Shown piece after piece: positions 15,850-23,466 of a DNA stretch of 39,141 bases. The stretch's first letter is position 1. Every line of letters begins with the position of its first letter. Made by a program: the position numbers and the translations under genes. This DNA is from an uncultured Actinomycetes bacterium (lineage in GTDB: Bacteria > Actinomycetota > Coriobacteriia > Coriobacteriales > Atopobiaceae). Below the pieces are notes generated by a model. It searched no databases and was not told the DNA's origin. It was given only the letters and a program-made list of their open reading frames with translations. Location: contig OMWB01000010.1 in assembly GCA_900314645.1 (NCBI GenBank), positions 68,893 to 108,033 on the forward strand, in the 5' to 3' direction.

Positions 15850-17673
15850 ATGCATACAGAATTCCTTATGGGAAACGAGGCCATCGCACTCGGCGCGCTT
15901 GCTGCCGGTGTCAACGTGGTGGCTGGATATCCCGGTACGCCCTCCACGGAGGTGCTCGAGACGGTTGCCAAGCGCAGGCAGGGCAACGTCTACGTGGAGT
16001 GGTCCGTTAACGAGAAGGCGGCCATGGAGGTTGCCGCAGGTGCTGCCTACGCGGGCGCCCGCGCGCTCGTCACCTGCAAGCAGGTGGGCCTCAACGTGGC
16101 GTCTGACCCGCTGATGAGCTTGGAGTACATCGGTGTCAAGGGCGGCATGGTGGTGCTCGTGGCAGATGACCCAGGCCCCATCTCGTCCCAGACCGAGCAG
16201 GACACGCGCACCTTCGCGCAGTTCTCCAAGCTGCCCCTCTTTGATCCGTCGGGCGTGCAGGAGGCCTACGAGATGGTGCAGGAGGCCTTCGAGCTCTCCG
16301 AGCAGCTGGGCACGCCCGTCTTCATGAGGCCTACTACGCGCGTGGACCACGGCTACGAGGCTAGTGAGGTGGCTGAGCCCGATGAGTGGCTGCGCAACGA
16401 GCCCGAAGGCTTCATCAAGGACTCCTCGCGTTGGGTCATCTTCCCGCGCCTCTCGGTGGTGAACCACGCCAAGATCGAGGCCCGCAACGCCCAGCTCTCC
16501 GAGATGTTCTCTGACTCACCGCGCAACTTTGTGGTGCCTGAGCAGGGGAGCGTTGTGCGCAAGGGCATCGCCACGCACGGCATCAGCTACACCTATGTGA
16601 GCGACAACCTGGACGAGGATAACCGCCCGCGCATCCTGCGCGTGGCCACGCCGTTCCCGTTCCCCGAGCGTCGCGCCGTGGAGTTCCTCACCGGTCTGGA
16701 CGAGGTCCTGTGCGTCGAGGAGCTCGACCCAGTGATCGAGCGCGCGCTCATCGCCGTGTGCGGCAAGTACGGCCTTACCACTAAGATTCGTGGCAAGCTG
16801 ACGGGCGACATCCAGCCCTCCGGCGAGAACACCGTGGAGTCGGTAGGCAAGGCACTGGCGAGCTTCCTGGGCAATGACGCCGAGGTAGACGGTCCCGCGA
16901 CGGCACCAGCTGCTCCGCCGCAGCTGCCCGTCCGTCCGCCGGTCCTCTGCGCTGGCTGCCCGCACCGTGCGAGCTTCTACGCCGTGAAGAAGGCCATGGG
17001 CAAGCGCAAGACCATCTACTGCGGCGACATCGGCTGCTACACGCTCGGGAATGCGCAGCCGCTCGACATGGTGGACACGTGCCTCTGCATGGGCGCGGGC
17101 ATCAACATCGCCCAGGGCGTCTTCCATGTGGAGCCCGACACCACGTGCTTTGCCTTCGTGGGCGACTCCACGTTCTTTGCGAGCGGCATCACCGGCGTGG
17201 TCAACGCCTTCTACAACCAGGCTAACCTCACCGTGATCGTTCTCGACAACTCCACCACGGCCATGACCGGCCATCAGCCCCATCCGGGCACCGGTCGCAC
17301 CATGATGGGCGAGGTCGTGCAGAAGGTGAGCATCGAGGCGGTGCTCCGCGCCATCGGCCTGACCACGGTTGAGACCGTCGACCCGCTTGATCACAAGCTC
17401 GCCGTCGAGACAGTGCGCCGCGTGGCGGATGAGCCGGGTGTGAAGGCCATCATCTTCAAGAGCCCGTGCGTGGTGCTCGCGCGTCCGCAGGCCAAGAGCC
17501 ACGTTGACGCGCGCGAGTGCATCGGCTGCCAGCGCTGCATTCGTGAGCTGGGCTGCCCGGCGCTCGCGCTCAAGGACGGTAAGGCCGTCATCGACGATAC
17601 GCAGTGCAGCGGCTGCACGTTGTGCGAGCAGGTATGCCCCGTAGGCGCCATCTCGGGAGGTGAGCGACTGTGA
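15850..17673 (+). CDS. iorA: Indolepyruvate:ferredoxin oxidoreductase alpha subunit
   Basis: A 607-residue large subunit of the TPP-dependent enzyme that oxidatively decarboxylates aryl pyruvates (indolepyruvate, phenylpyruvate) to aryl-acetyl-CoA and reduces ferredoxin. The N-terminal pyrimidine-binding half has GNEAIALGALAAGV and AGYPGTPSTE. The TPP/Mg part is GDIGCYTLG...GDSTFFASGI. The C-terminus holds two [4Fe-4S] ferredoxin motifs, C557-x2-C560-x2-C563 with C569, and C586-x2-C589-x2-C592-x3-C596. The length is usual. ATG 15850 has AGGGGGAC upstream. Its stop overlaps the iorB GTG start. With the ligase at 18421 it suggests aromatic amino-acid fermentation with energy conservation. Confidence 0.95.
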   Translation: MHTEFLMGNEAIALGALAAGVNVVAGYPGTPSTEVLETVAKRRQGNVYVEWSVNEKAAMEVAAGAAYAGARALVTCKQVGLNVASDPLMSLEYIGVKGGMVVLVADDPGPISSQTEQDTRTFAQFSKLPLFDPSGVQEAYEMVQEAFELSEQLGTPVFMRPTTRVDHGYEASEVAEPDEWLRNEPEGFIKDSSRWVIFPRLSVVNHAKIEARNAQLSEMFSDSPRNFVVPEQGSVVRKGIATHGISYTYVSDNLDEDNRPRILRVATPFPFPERRAVEFLTGLDEVLCVEELDPVIERALIAVCGKYGLTTKIRGKLTGDIQPSGENTVESVGKALASFLGNDAEVDGPATAPAAPPQLPVRPPVLCAGCPHRASFYAVKKAMGKRKTIYCGDIGCYTLGNAQPLDMVDTCLCMGAGINIAQGVFHVEPDTTCFAFVGDSTFFASGITGVVNAFYNQANLTVIVLDNSTTAMTGHQPHPGTGRTMMGEVVQKVSIEAVLRAIGLTTVETVDPLDHKLAVETVRRVADEPGVKAIIFKSPCVVLARPQAKSHVDARECIGCQRCIRELGCPALALKDGKAVIDDTQCSGCTLCEQVCPVGAISGGERL

Positions 17674-18251
17674 GCGACAACATCGTACTCTGCGGCGTGG
17701 GCGGCCAGGGAACCGTCCTCGCGTCAAAGCTGCTGGCTGCCGCGGCCATGGATCGCGGCCTTCCCGTGAAGACGGCCGAGACCATCGGCATGGCCCAGCG
17801 TGGAGGCAGCGTCTTTAGCCATGTTCGCCTCGGTGAGGGCGCCGCGTCGCCGCTCATCGGCAAGAGCAAGGCAGACCTCATCATTGCCTTCGAGCCCGCT
17901 GAGGCCGTGCGTCAGCTCGCGTACCTGCGCAACGGCGGCACCGTGGTGGTGAGCGACCGCGCCATCGTCCCCGCGAGCGCCCTCGTGGGAGGCCCGGCCT
18001 ACGACGTTGACGCCATCATGGCCTACCTGCGTGAACAGGTGGATAACCTGGTGGTTGTTGACGCTGCGGCGGCCGAGCGCGACCTAGGCTCGGCGAAGTG
18101 TCTCAACGTGGTGCTCCTCGGCGCGGCCGTGAGGACGGGCGTGCTGAGCCTCACGACGGACGACATAGCCGGCGCCATCAAGCGTCTCGTCCCCGAGCGC
18201 TTCCAAGACCTGAACGCTCGCGCCCTTGCGTATGCGGGTGATAAACAGTAA
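17670..18251 (+). CDS. iorB: Indolepyruvate:ferredoxin oxidoreductase beta subunit
   Basis: A 193-residue gamma-type subunit of 2-oxoacid:ferredoxin oxidoreductases, with GVGGQGTVLASKLL at the N-terminus and the conserved ETIGMAQRGGSVFSHVR segment. It starts with GTG overlapping the iorA stop (GTGA), so the two are co-translated. It completes the IorAB enzyme. Confidence 0.94.
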   Translation: MSDNIVLCGVGGQGTVLASKLLAAAAMDRGLPVKTAETIGMAQRGGSVFSHVRLGEGAASPLIGKSKADLIIAFEPAEAVRQLAYLRNGGTVVVSDRAIVPASALVGGPAYDVDAIMAYLREQVDNLVVVDAAAAERDLGSAKCLNVVLLGAAVRTGVLSLTTDDIAGAIKRLVPERFQDLNARALAYAGDKQ

Positions 18252-18261
18252 CCGCACCAGC

Positions 18262-18375
18262 GAGGCGAGGACATGCCCTGTGCTCAAACAGTCCTCGCCT
18301 CAGGTCGGCTTACGCCGCGCTTTGCGCGGCTACCGACCTGGGCTGCGGAACTGCGCCAGGACATGTCCTCGCCTC
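18262..18375. repeat. Nested inverted repeats with alternative pairing upstream of the aryl-CoA ligase
   Basis: GAGGCGAGGAC at 18262-18272 can pair with either of two identical copies of GTCCTCGCCTC, at 18291-18301 or 18365-18375. Between these lie CAGGTCGG (18301-18308) and CCGACCTG (18333-18340) enclosing a GC hairpin. The element fills most of the gap between iorB and the ligase. It may be a terminator for iorAB, a conditional leader for the ligase gene, or a degenerate repeat element. Confidence 0.7.
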
Positions 18376-18420
18376 TCTTGTACGTCAACCGTTTGATTGA
18401 ATAGTGAAAGGAATCGACCC

Positions 18421-19659
18421 ATGCAGATTAGCGAAAAGCAACTCGAGCAGGTGAACACGCAGGTGCAGCGCCTGCTGGCATCCAACAACTTCTATGGCAA
18501 GCGCCTGCGCGAGGCCGGCATCACGGGCGTCGCCTCGGTGGAGGACTTCTACAAGCTGCCCTTCTCCGAGAAGCATGACCTGCGCGAGGCCTATCCGCTG
18601 GGACTCGCCGCGGTGCCCGAGAACGAGATCGTCCGCATCCACAGCTCCTCGGGTACTACCGGCACGCCGGTCATCATCCCGTACACCCAGAAGGACGTGG
18701 ACGACTGGGCCATCCAGTTCGCGCGCTGCTACGAGTTTGCGGGCGTCACGCCTGAGGACCGCGTGCAGATCACTCCGGGCTATGGCCTGTGGACCGCGGG
18801 AATCGGCTTCCAGGCCGGTTGCGAGCGCCTCGGCGCCATGGCCATCCCTATGGGCCCGGGCAACACCGAGAAGCAGCTGCAGTTCATGATCGACATGCAG
18901 TCCACCGTGCTGACGGCGACCGCGAGCTATGCGCTTCTGCTGGCGGAGGAGATTGAGAAGCGCGGCATCAAGGACCAGATCAAGCTCAAGAAGCTCATCA
19001 CGGGCTCCGAGCGCTCGGGCGAGAAGATCCGCCAGCGCATCATTGACGCGCTCGGCGTGGAGTACTACGACATCTACGGCCTCACCGAGGTCTACGGCCC
19101 CGGTATCGGCATCAGCTGCCAGTGCGGCCACGAGATGCACGTGTGGAGCGACTACGTCTACCTCGAGATCATTGATCCCGAGACCGGCGAGAACCTGCCT
19201 GACGGAGAGTGGGGAGAGATTGTCCTCACCACGCTCGTCAAGGAGGGCGCGCCGCTCATCCGCTTCCGTACGCACGACCTGTCCCGCATCGTGCCGGGCG
19301 AGTGCGGCTGCGGCCACAACGAGCACCCGCGCATCGACACCATCACGGGCCGCTCCGACGACATGATGAAGATCCACGGCGTCAATGTGTTCCCGGCGCA
19401 GATCGAGGAGATTCTGGCGAGCTTCCCCGAGCTCTCGAGCGAGTACCAGATCCGCCTGAGCCACCTGGACGGCCGCGACACCATGCGCATCTACGTGGAG
19501 ACCAACGGCAGCGTGGACTGGGAGGACCTGCGCGGTCGCGTGGCACGTCGCGTGCGTCACCGCATCGGCTTCACGCCGCTCGTCAAGATCGTCGAGCTGG
19601 GCGTGCTGCCGCGTAGCGAGAAGAAGACCAAGCGCGTCTACGACGAGCGCTACGACTGA
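18421..19659 (+). CDS. Phenylacetate-CoA ligase-like AMP-forming ligase
   Basis: A 412-residue adenylate-forming enzyme of the PaaK family. The P-loop-like AMP motif is SSSGTTGTP (residues 75-83), followed by YDIYGLTEVYGPG, the RTHDLSRI element and the Lys-bearing GRSDDMMKIHGVNVFP hinge region. PaaK enzymes make aryl-acetyl-CoA from the acid, CoA and ATP. Next to iorAB it could run in reverse to recover energy, as proposed for archaeal IOR pathways, or activate an aromatic acid for the neighbouring genes. GAAAGGAATC precedes the ATG. Archaeal and clostridial relatives have similar length. Confidence 0.9.
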   Translation: MQISEKQLEQVNTQVQRLLASNNFYGKRLREAGITGVASVEDFYKLPFSEKHDLREAYPLGLAAVPENEIVRIHSSSGTTGTPVIIPYTQKDVDDWAIQFARCYEFAGVTPEDRVQITPGYGLWTAGIGFQAGCERLGAMAIPMGPGNTEKQLQFMIDMQSTVLTATASYALLLAEEIEKRGIKDQIKLKKLITGSERSGEKIRQRIIDALGVEYYDIYGLTEVYGPGIGISCQCGHEMHVWSDYVYLEIIDPETGENLPDGEWGEIVLTTLVKEGAPLIRFRTHDLSRIVPGECGCGHNEHPRIDTITGRSDDMMKIHGVNVFPAQIEEILASFPELSSEYQIRLSHLDGRDTMRIYVETNGSVDWEDLRGRVARRVRHRIGFTPLVKIVELGVLPRSEKKTKRVYDERYD

Positions 19660-19849
19660 TATCTGCAGGGTTTTGCGTGCGGTTTTGCTAACAAAACGTG
19701 CAGGTTAGTTGAACAACCTGTGTACCTTTTGTTTCCTAACGGCCATTCGCATCGATGAATGGGTACTCTAGCAGCGCGAACGGTAACGTCTCCATGCAAA
19801 ACGCTGCATGCGACAATACTTGGCTTTGAATGGGATAAAAGGAGGAACC

Positions 19850-20092
19850 ATGCGCAAGACCAAGATGTTCGAAGGCAAGAGGCGCGTCTATGACACCGAG
19901 AAGGCGGAGGCTCTGGGAAACCGCGCCTTCGGCTCCTATGGCGATCCGGCTGGTTATGAGGAGACCCTCTACAAGACCAAGGGTGGCCTGTTCTTCTTCT
20001 GGGGCATCGGTGGCGAGGAGAGCCCGTACAACAACGGTGCTGACATCCGTCCCGTCTCCAAGGAAGAGGCTGACGCCTGGCTTGAGGCGTAA
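19850..20092 (+). CDS. Small conserved-type protein of unknown function
   Basis: An 80-residue protein preceded by a strong AAAAGGAGGAACC site. It has the pattern YDTEKAEALG, then EETLYKTKGGLFFFWGIGGE, then a C-terminal V(S/T)KEEADAWLE. From memory, this order of motifs occurs in a family of small uncharacterised proteins often seen on plasmids and integrative elements of gut Firmicutes. No membrane segment or metal motif. A terminator follows at 20120. It has its own leader and is probably monocistronic. Confidence 0.8.
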   Translation: MRKTKMFEGKRRVYDTEKAEALGNRAFGSYGDPAGYEETLYKTKGGLFFFWGIGGEESPYNNGADIRPVSKEEADAWLEA

Positions 20093-20119
20093 GTCGTAGT
20101 CTTACATACGTTGCAGGTG

Positions 20120-20155
20120 AAAGGCGTGCGTCGGAGCGTTCCGACGCACGCCTTT
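20120..20155 (+). terminator. Intrinsic terminator after the small protein
   Basis: A perfect 15-bp stem (AAAGGCGTGCGTCGG with its complement) and loop AGCGTT, ending in CCTTT. It lies 27 nt after the stop codon of the 80-aa protein and just before a family A palindrome. Confidence 0.85.
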
Positions 20156-20167
20156 CGTATGGGCCTT

Positions 20168-20245
20168 CAAAACTGTACCCTTTGGGCGAACTACTCGGAC
20201 TCCTGTTTGCGGAGGTCGAATACTTCGGCCAAAGGGTACAGTTTT
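20168..20245. repeat. Family A palindromic repeat, copy 3
   Basis: Arms CAAAACTGTACCCTTTGGG and a right arm ending AAAGGGTACAGTTTT, with more internal mismatches than the other copies. It lies between the small protein's terminator and the LuxR-type regulator gene starting at 20345. Confidence 0.9.
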
Positions 20246-20344
20246 CCTCGACGGGCTTTGCGTCACGGTTCGTCTGGGCCGAACCTCGTCCGTCGTGCGA
20301 TACTGAGACACGCTGTAGTTGTCGTAGGCTAGGGGAGGCCACCC

Positions 20345-21148
20345 ATGCCATCGCAGGCGCAATGGTCAAAGCTCAACGAGTTCCTCGCCCAAGTGGGTGC
20401 GTTCGATGACCCCATGTCGCTGGCGGTCAACACCCTTCTGCAGCTTCGAAAGCTTGTGCTCTTTGACCAGGCACGCATTTACTTCCTGGATGCCGACGGA
20501 AAGGTGTTTGACGAGTATCTGGTAGGGGTGAGCAAGAAGGTCACCAAGGACTACCACGGCTATTACAGCGAAGTGGATGGCGACCGGTATTCCGCCACAA
20601 AACGTGCCAAGGAGAAAGAACGCGCCATGCGCGAGCGGGCAATGGATGAGTCCTTGCCCAAGGGGAGACTGGCGCTTTACCAGAGGATTTACGTGGTGGA
20701 TTGGTCGCAGGAGCCACATGACACGCGCTTCTATCGCGAGCACGTCGCCCCGCAGGGCATCAGGCACTCGACGGGCCTTGCGCTCCACGATGCGGAAGGC
20801 AGGACGCGCGCCTTGTTCTGTCTCGACCGCACCCACGATGCGGCGTACTCGCGTGACGACACCGTGATGCTGGGCCTTGTTGCCACGCACGTGGACAACA
20901 TGTTCAGGAAGCTCTACACGCAGGTCCCGTCGGTGAGAGGTGATCAGATCGCCATGCTCACCGGGGAGTCGGGGCTTACCGAGCGCGAACGGCAGGTGTG
21001 CACGCTTCTCGTGCGCGGCATGTCCCCCAAGGCCATCGCGGAGATGTTTGGGCTTTCGGTGCGCACGGTGTACAAGCATGTGCAGAACATCCACGAGAAG
21101 CTGGGCGTTTCCTCGCAGCTTGAGTTGGTGGCAAAGCTTTCGGAGTGA
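20345..21148 (+). CDS. LuxR-type regulator with GAF-like sensor domain
   Basis: A 267-residue transcription factor. Residues ~1-190 look like a GAF domain, with no obvious receiver Asp pocket. The C-terminal HTH of the LuxR/FixJ type spans ~205-265: LTERERQVCTLLVRGMSPKA, then IAEMFGLSVRTVYKHVQNIH and EKLGV. GGGGAGG precedes the ATG. It lies 119 bp upstream of the SDR/PanB-like/flavoprotein operon on the same strand, and two perfect dyads fill that gap, so it most likely controls the operon. The effector is probably the pathway substrate bound by the GAF domain; that is inference. Confidence 0.9.
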   Translation: MPSQAQWSKLNEFLAQVGAFDDPMSLAVNTLLQLRKLVLFDQARIYFLDADGKVFDEYLVGVSKKVTKDYHGYYSEVDGDRYSATKRAKEKERAMRERAMDESLPKGRLALYQRIYVVDWSQEPHDTRFYREHVAPQGIRHSTGLALHDAEGRTRALFCLDRTHDAAYSRDDTVMLGLVATHVDNMFRKLYTQVPSVRGDQIAMLTGESGLTERERQVCTLLVRGMSPKAIAEMFGLSVRTVYKHVQNIHEKLGVSSQLELVAKLSE

Positions 21149-21179
21149 TTCTGTCGCCCAGCGGGTCGGGCATCCTCGC

Positions 21180-21199
21180 CCTACGCAACTTTGCGTAGG
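21180..21199. promoter_or_regulatory. Candidate LuxR-type operator dyad
   Basis: A perfect 9-bp inverted repeat, CCTACGCAA and TTGCGTAGG, separated by two bases. Its 20-bp size and symmetry fit a dimeric LuxR-type HTH site. It lies 31 bp after the regulator gene and 68 bp before the SDR start. There is no T run, so it is a poor terminator. Confidence 0.55.
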
Positions 21200-21223
21200 A
21201 TGACGGCGCCCTTTTGTTGCTAC

Positions 21224-21257
21224 CTTTCGCTTAACGAGTACCACCGTCAAGCGAAAG
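21224..21257. promoter_or_regulatory. Inverted repeat in the leader of the SDR operon
   Basis: Perfect 9-bp arms CTTTCGCTT (21224-21232) and AAGCGAAAG (21249-21257) with a 16-nt spacer. The right arm contains part of the ribosome site (GAAAGGA) for the gene at 21268, so an RNA hairpin could mask translation; it could also be a protein site. Confidence 0.5.
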
Positions 21258-21267
21258 GACTTCCATC

Positions 21268-22209
21268 ATGGCAGATCAAGCGCGTCAGATGCCCGATCCC
21301 GAGAAGCTCGCAAGCATGTCCATCGCCCAGTGCATGCCGCTCGGCGAGGCGCTCACCAACCTTTCTGGCAAGGTTGCCATCGTTACTGGCGGCGCCACCG
21401 GCCTTGGATTCAACGTGGCCAATCGCCTGTGCGAGGCAGGTGCCAAGGTCATGATCGCGAGCCGCAACCAGGCGCGCGGAGATGCCGCGGTCGCCGCGTT
21501 GGCTGCGAAAGGTTATGCGGCCGCGTTCCACTCGACTGACGTCAGCTCGGTCGAGCAGTGCTATGCACTGGTGGATGCTACCGTCGAGACCTTTGGCAAC
21601 GTCGACATCCTCGTTACCTCGGCTGCCGGCTGGGACGAGCAGGCCTACCTCGACGTTACCGAGAAGACGTATGACCGCGTGCTCGACGTCGACCTCAAGG
21701 GCTCCTACTTCATGGGCCAGGCCGTCGCGCGCAACATGGTCGCCAACAAGACCAAGGGAAAGATTGTCTTCATCTCCTCGGCCGCGCATCTGGGCGAGGG
21801 CCCGCGTGGCGTGGGCATGAACACCTACTACCAGGCCGCCAAGGCCGGTGTCTGCGCCCTCACCACGGGTGCCGCCGCTGAGCTCAAGCAGTACGGCATC
21901 AACGTGAACTGCGTGGCCCCGGGCGGCATGCTCAGCCACGGCGTCTTCTTCGAGGGACGTCAGAATGGCTCCGAGTACGGACCCGAGTACGCCGCCTTCA
22001 AGAACGAGGTGCGCGGGTGGGCTTCCGAGAACGTGCCGCTGGCCTTCAATCCCGACCAGGTGGCCCTCATGGTGTACGTGCTCTGCACCCACGCGTCCGA
22101 CTTCATGGATGGCGCGACGGTGGATGTCAACGGCGGCGCGCTCCTGAATGCGCAGCTCAAGCCCTTCTCCACCACCGTCTCTGGCTGCATTCCCGGCCCG
22201 CAGGCGTAA
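21268..22209 (+). CDS. Short-chain dehydrogenase/reductase (SDR) with N-terminal extension
   Basis: A 313-residue SDR with an extra N-terminal segment of about 33 residues before the Rossmann fold. The nucleotide motif is TGGATGLG (residues 40-47), followed by IASRNQARG, which suggests NADP or relaxed preference. The catalytic pair is Tyr188-x3-Lys192 in YYQAAKAG. The C-terminus has the family end MDGATVDVNGG. It resembles 2,4-dienoyl-CoA reductase-type and hydroxysteroid-type SDRs in general form. It is first in an operon with the PanB-like protein (48 nt downstream) and the OYE flavoprotein. Substrate unknown. Confidence 0.92.
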   Translation: MADQARQMPDPEKLASMSIAQCMPLGEALTNLSGKVAIVTGGATGLGFNVANRLCEAGAKVMIASRNQARGDAAVAALAAKGYAAAFHSTDVSSVEQCYALVDATVETFGNVDILVTSAAGWDEQAYLDVTEKTYDRVLDVDLKGSYFMGQAVARNMVANKTKGKIVFISSAAHLGEGPRGVGMNTYYQAAKAGVCALTTGAAAELKQYGINVNCVAPGGMLSHGVFFEGRQNGSEYGPEYAAFKNEVRGWASENVPLAFNPDQVALMVYVLCTHASDFMDGATVDVNGGALLNAQLKPFSTTVSGCIPGPQA

Positions 22210-22257
22210 GACGACCGTCTGAGACATTTGGCAAACCGTATCGAGAGAGGAAGAACC

Positions 22258-23133
22258 ATGGCAACTGGAAAGAACACCAACATCGAGATGATGCCCATCA
22301 GCACTGGCCGCAAGACCATCTGGCACCTGCAGCAGATGAAGAACAAGGGTCAGAAGATCAGCATGGTGGGCACCGCCTACATGGATCCCATCTGGGCAAG
22401 CTTGGCCGAGAAGGCGGGCGTTGACCTCGTGCGTTATACCGCTCCCGGCGAGTGCGGCGCCGACCGCGAGCGCAACATCTTCTGGTGGACCCGCGCCATT
22501 CGTAAGATGGCTCCCAACGTGTGCCTGAATGCCGTGATGCAGACCCCGCAATACAAGGATGGCCCCACGGCAGTCGAGAACGGCGCCCGCATCCTCACCG
22601 ACGGCGCTGACTCCGTCATGTGCATGGGCGTCACCAACGAGACCCTGCAGTACATGACCGACAACTACATTCCCGTGTTCGGCCACGTGGGCTGCCTCTC
22701 CGGCTGGCAGACCGGCCAGTTTGGCGGCTACCGCCGCCAGGGCAAGACCGCCGAGGACGCCTACAAGATCTGGCGCATGGCCTATGAGTACCAGGAGTGT
22801 GGCATGCGCGGCATGACCATCGAGATGACCAACATCGAGGTCACCAACGCCATCGCCAAGAAGCTCGACGTGCCCGTCATCCAGGTTGCCGCTGGCGGCG
22901 CTGCCGACGGCTCTGTGCTCGTCATCTTTGACCTCTTGGGCTTCCTGCCCGACGAGGCCATGGCCAAGCATTCCAAGGCGTACTGCTCCATCCTCAAGAC
23001 CGCCATGGGTGGCTACATGGCCTTCGACCACGACGTCAAGGAGGGTGGCTATCCGCAGGAGGAGCACGGCTGGCACATGGACGAGGGCGAGCTCGAGAAG
23101 TTCCAGAACATGCTGGATTCCGACGTCCACTAA
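22258..23133 (+). CDS. PanB-like (ketopantoate hydroxymethyltransferase) homologue with altered active site
   Basis: A 291-residue TIM-barrel protein of the PanB family. Shared with PanB are FGHVGCLSGW (with His143 where E. coli PanB has CGHLGL), FGGYRRQGK, TIEM (Glu189 at the catalytic Glu position), PVIQVAAGGAADGSVLV and DLLGF. The metal-binding Asp of VGDS is replaced by YTAPGE (60-65), the second Asp of ADLPF by NAVMQT (91-96), and the KIEGG element by VMCMGV (120-125). It therefore keeps the fold and base but probably not the usual Mg site, and is unlikely to make pantoate. PanB enzymes use 5,10-methylene-THF; a retro-aldol C1 release or another lyase reaction is possible but unproven. 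GAGAGAGGAAGAA precedes the ATG. It is the middle gene of the operon. Confidence 0.8.
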   Translation: MATGKNTNIEMMPISTGRKTIWHLQQMKNKGQKISMVGTAYMDPIWASLAEKAGVDLVRYTAPGECGADRERNIFWWTRAIRKMAPNVCLNAVMQTPQYKDGPTAVENGARILTDGADSVMCMGVTNETLQYMTDNYIPVFGHVGCLSGWQTGQFGGYRRQGKTAEDAYKIWRMAYEYQECGMRGMTIEMTNIEVTNAIAKKLDVPVIQVAAGGAADGSVLVIFDLLGFLPDEAMAKHSKAYCSILKTAMGGYMAFDHDVKEGGYPQEEHGWHMDEGELEKFQNMLDSDVH

Positions 23134-23192
23134 GGACATGCGTAGCGGAGCCTGAGGGGCTCCCACGCAAAGCCGTAACCCGGAGGCATGTT

Positions 23193-23252
23193 GCTAACCC
23201 AGAATGGCTACCACGCGATTCCCGAATCGTGTGGTAGCCATTCTGGGTTAGC
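23193..23252. repeat. Long near-perfect hairpin in the PanB-like/flavoprotein gap
   Basis: Arms of 28 nt (23193-23220 and 23225-23252) with a CCCG loop and one G/A difference that is a G-U pair in RNA. It lies in the 333-bp gap between the PanB-like gene and the flavoprotein gene. It could be an internal terminator/processing site that sets expression of the third gene, or a single copy of another palindrome family. The rest of the gap (23253-23466) shows no gene. Confidence 0.85.
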
Positions 23253-23466
23253 GCCTATCCCACAGCGTGGCATTGACCAATTCTAGGCATGCGCTTCTCC
23301 GCGCATCGCTGCTTGCCCATATCAAATGTGGTATCGATTACAGCATCCGCTTCCTCGTTGCTCCCATTTGCCGAACGGTGAAGAGCGACTCTTTTTTGCC
23401 ATATGGCCTGCGTGTGAGAATCACCCCAAGGGGTTACAAGGCAATTCAAGCGAGAGGAGAACCATT

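Noticed and set aside
16516..17727. 403-codon minus-strand open frame
   Set aside because: Antisense to iorA, which has complete TPP and Fe-S motifs.
21247..23166. 639-codon minus-strand open frame
   Set aside because: It lies antisense to the SDR and PanB-like genes, has no ribosome site and its protein is His/Val/Leu/Gly-rich as expected from GC-rich antisense frames.
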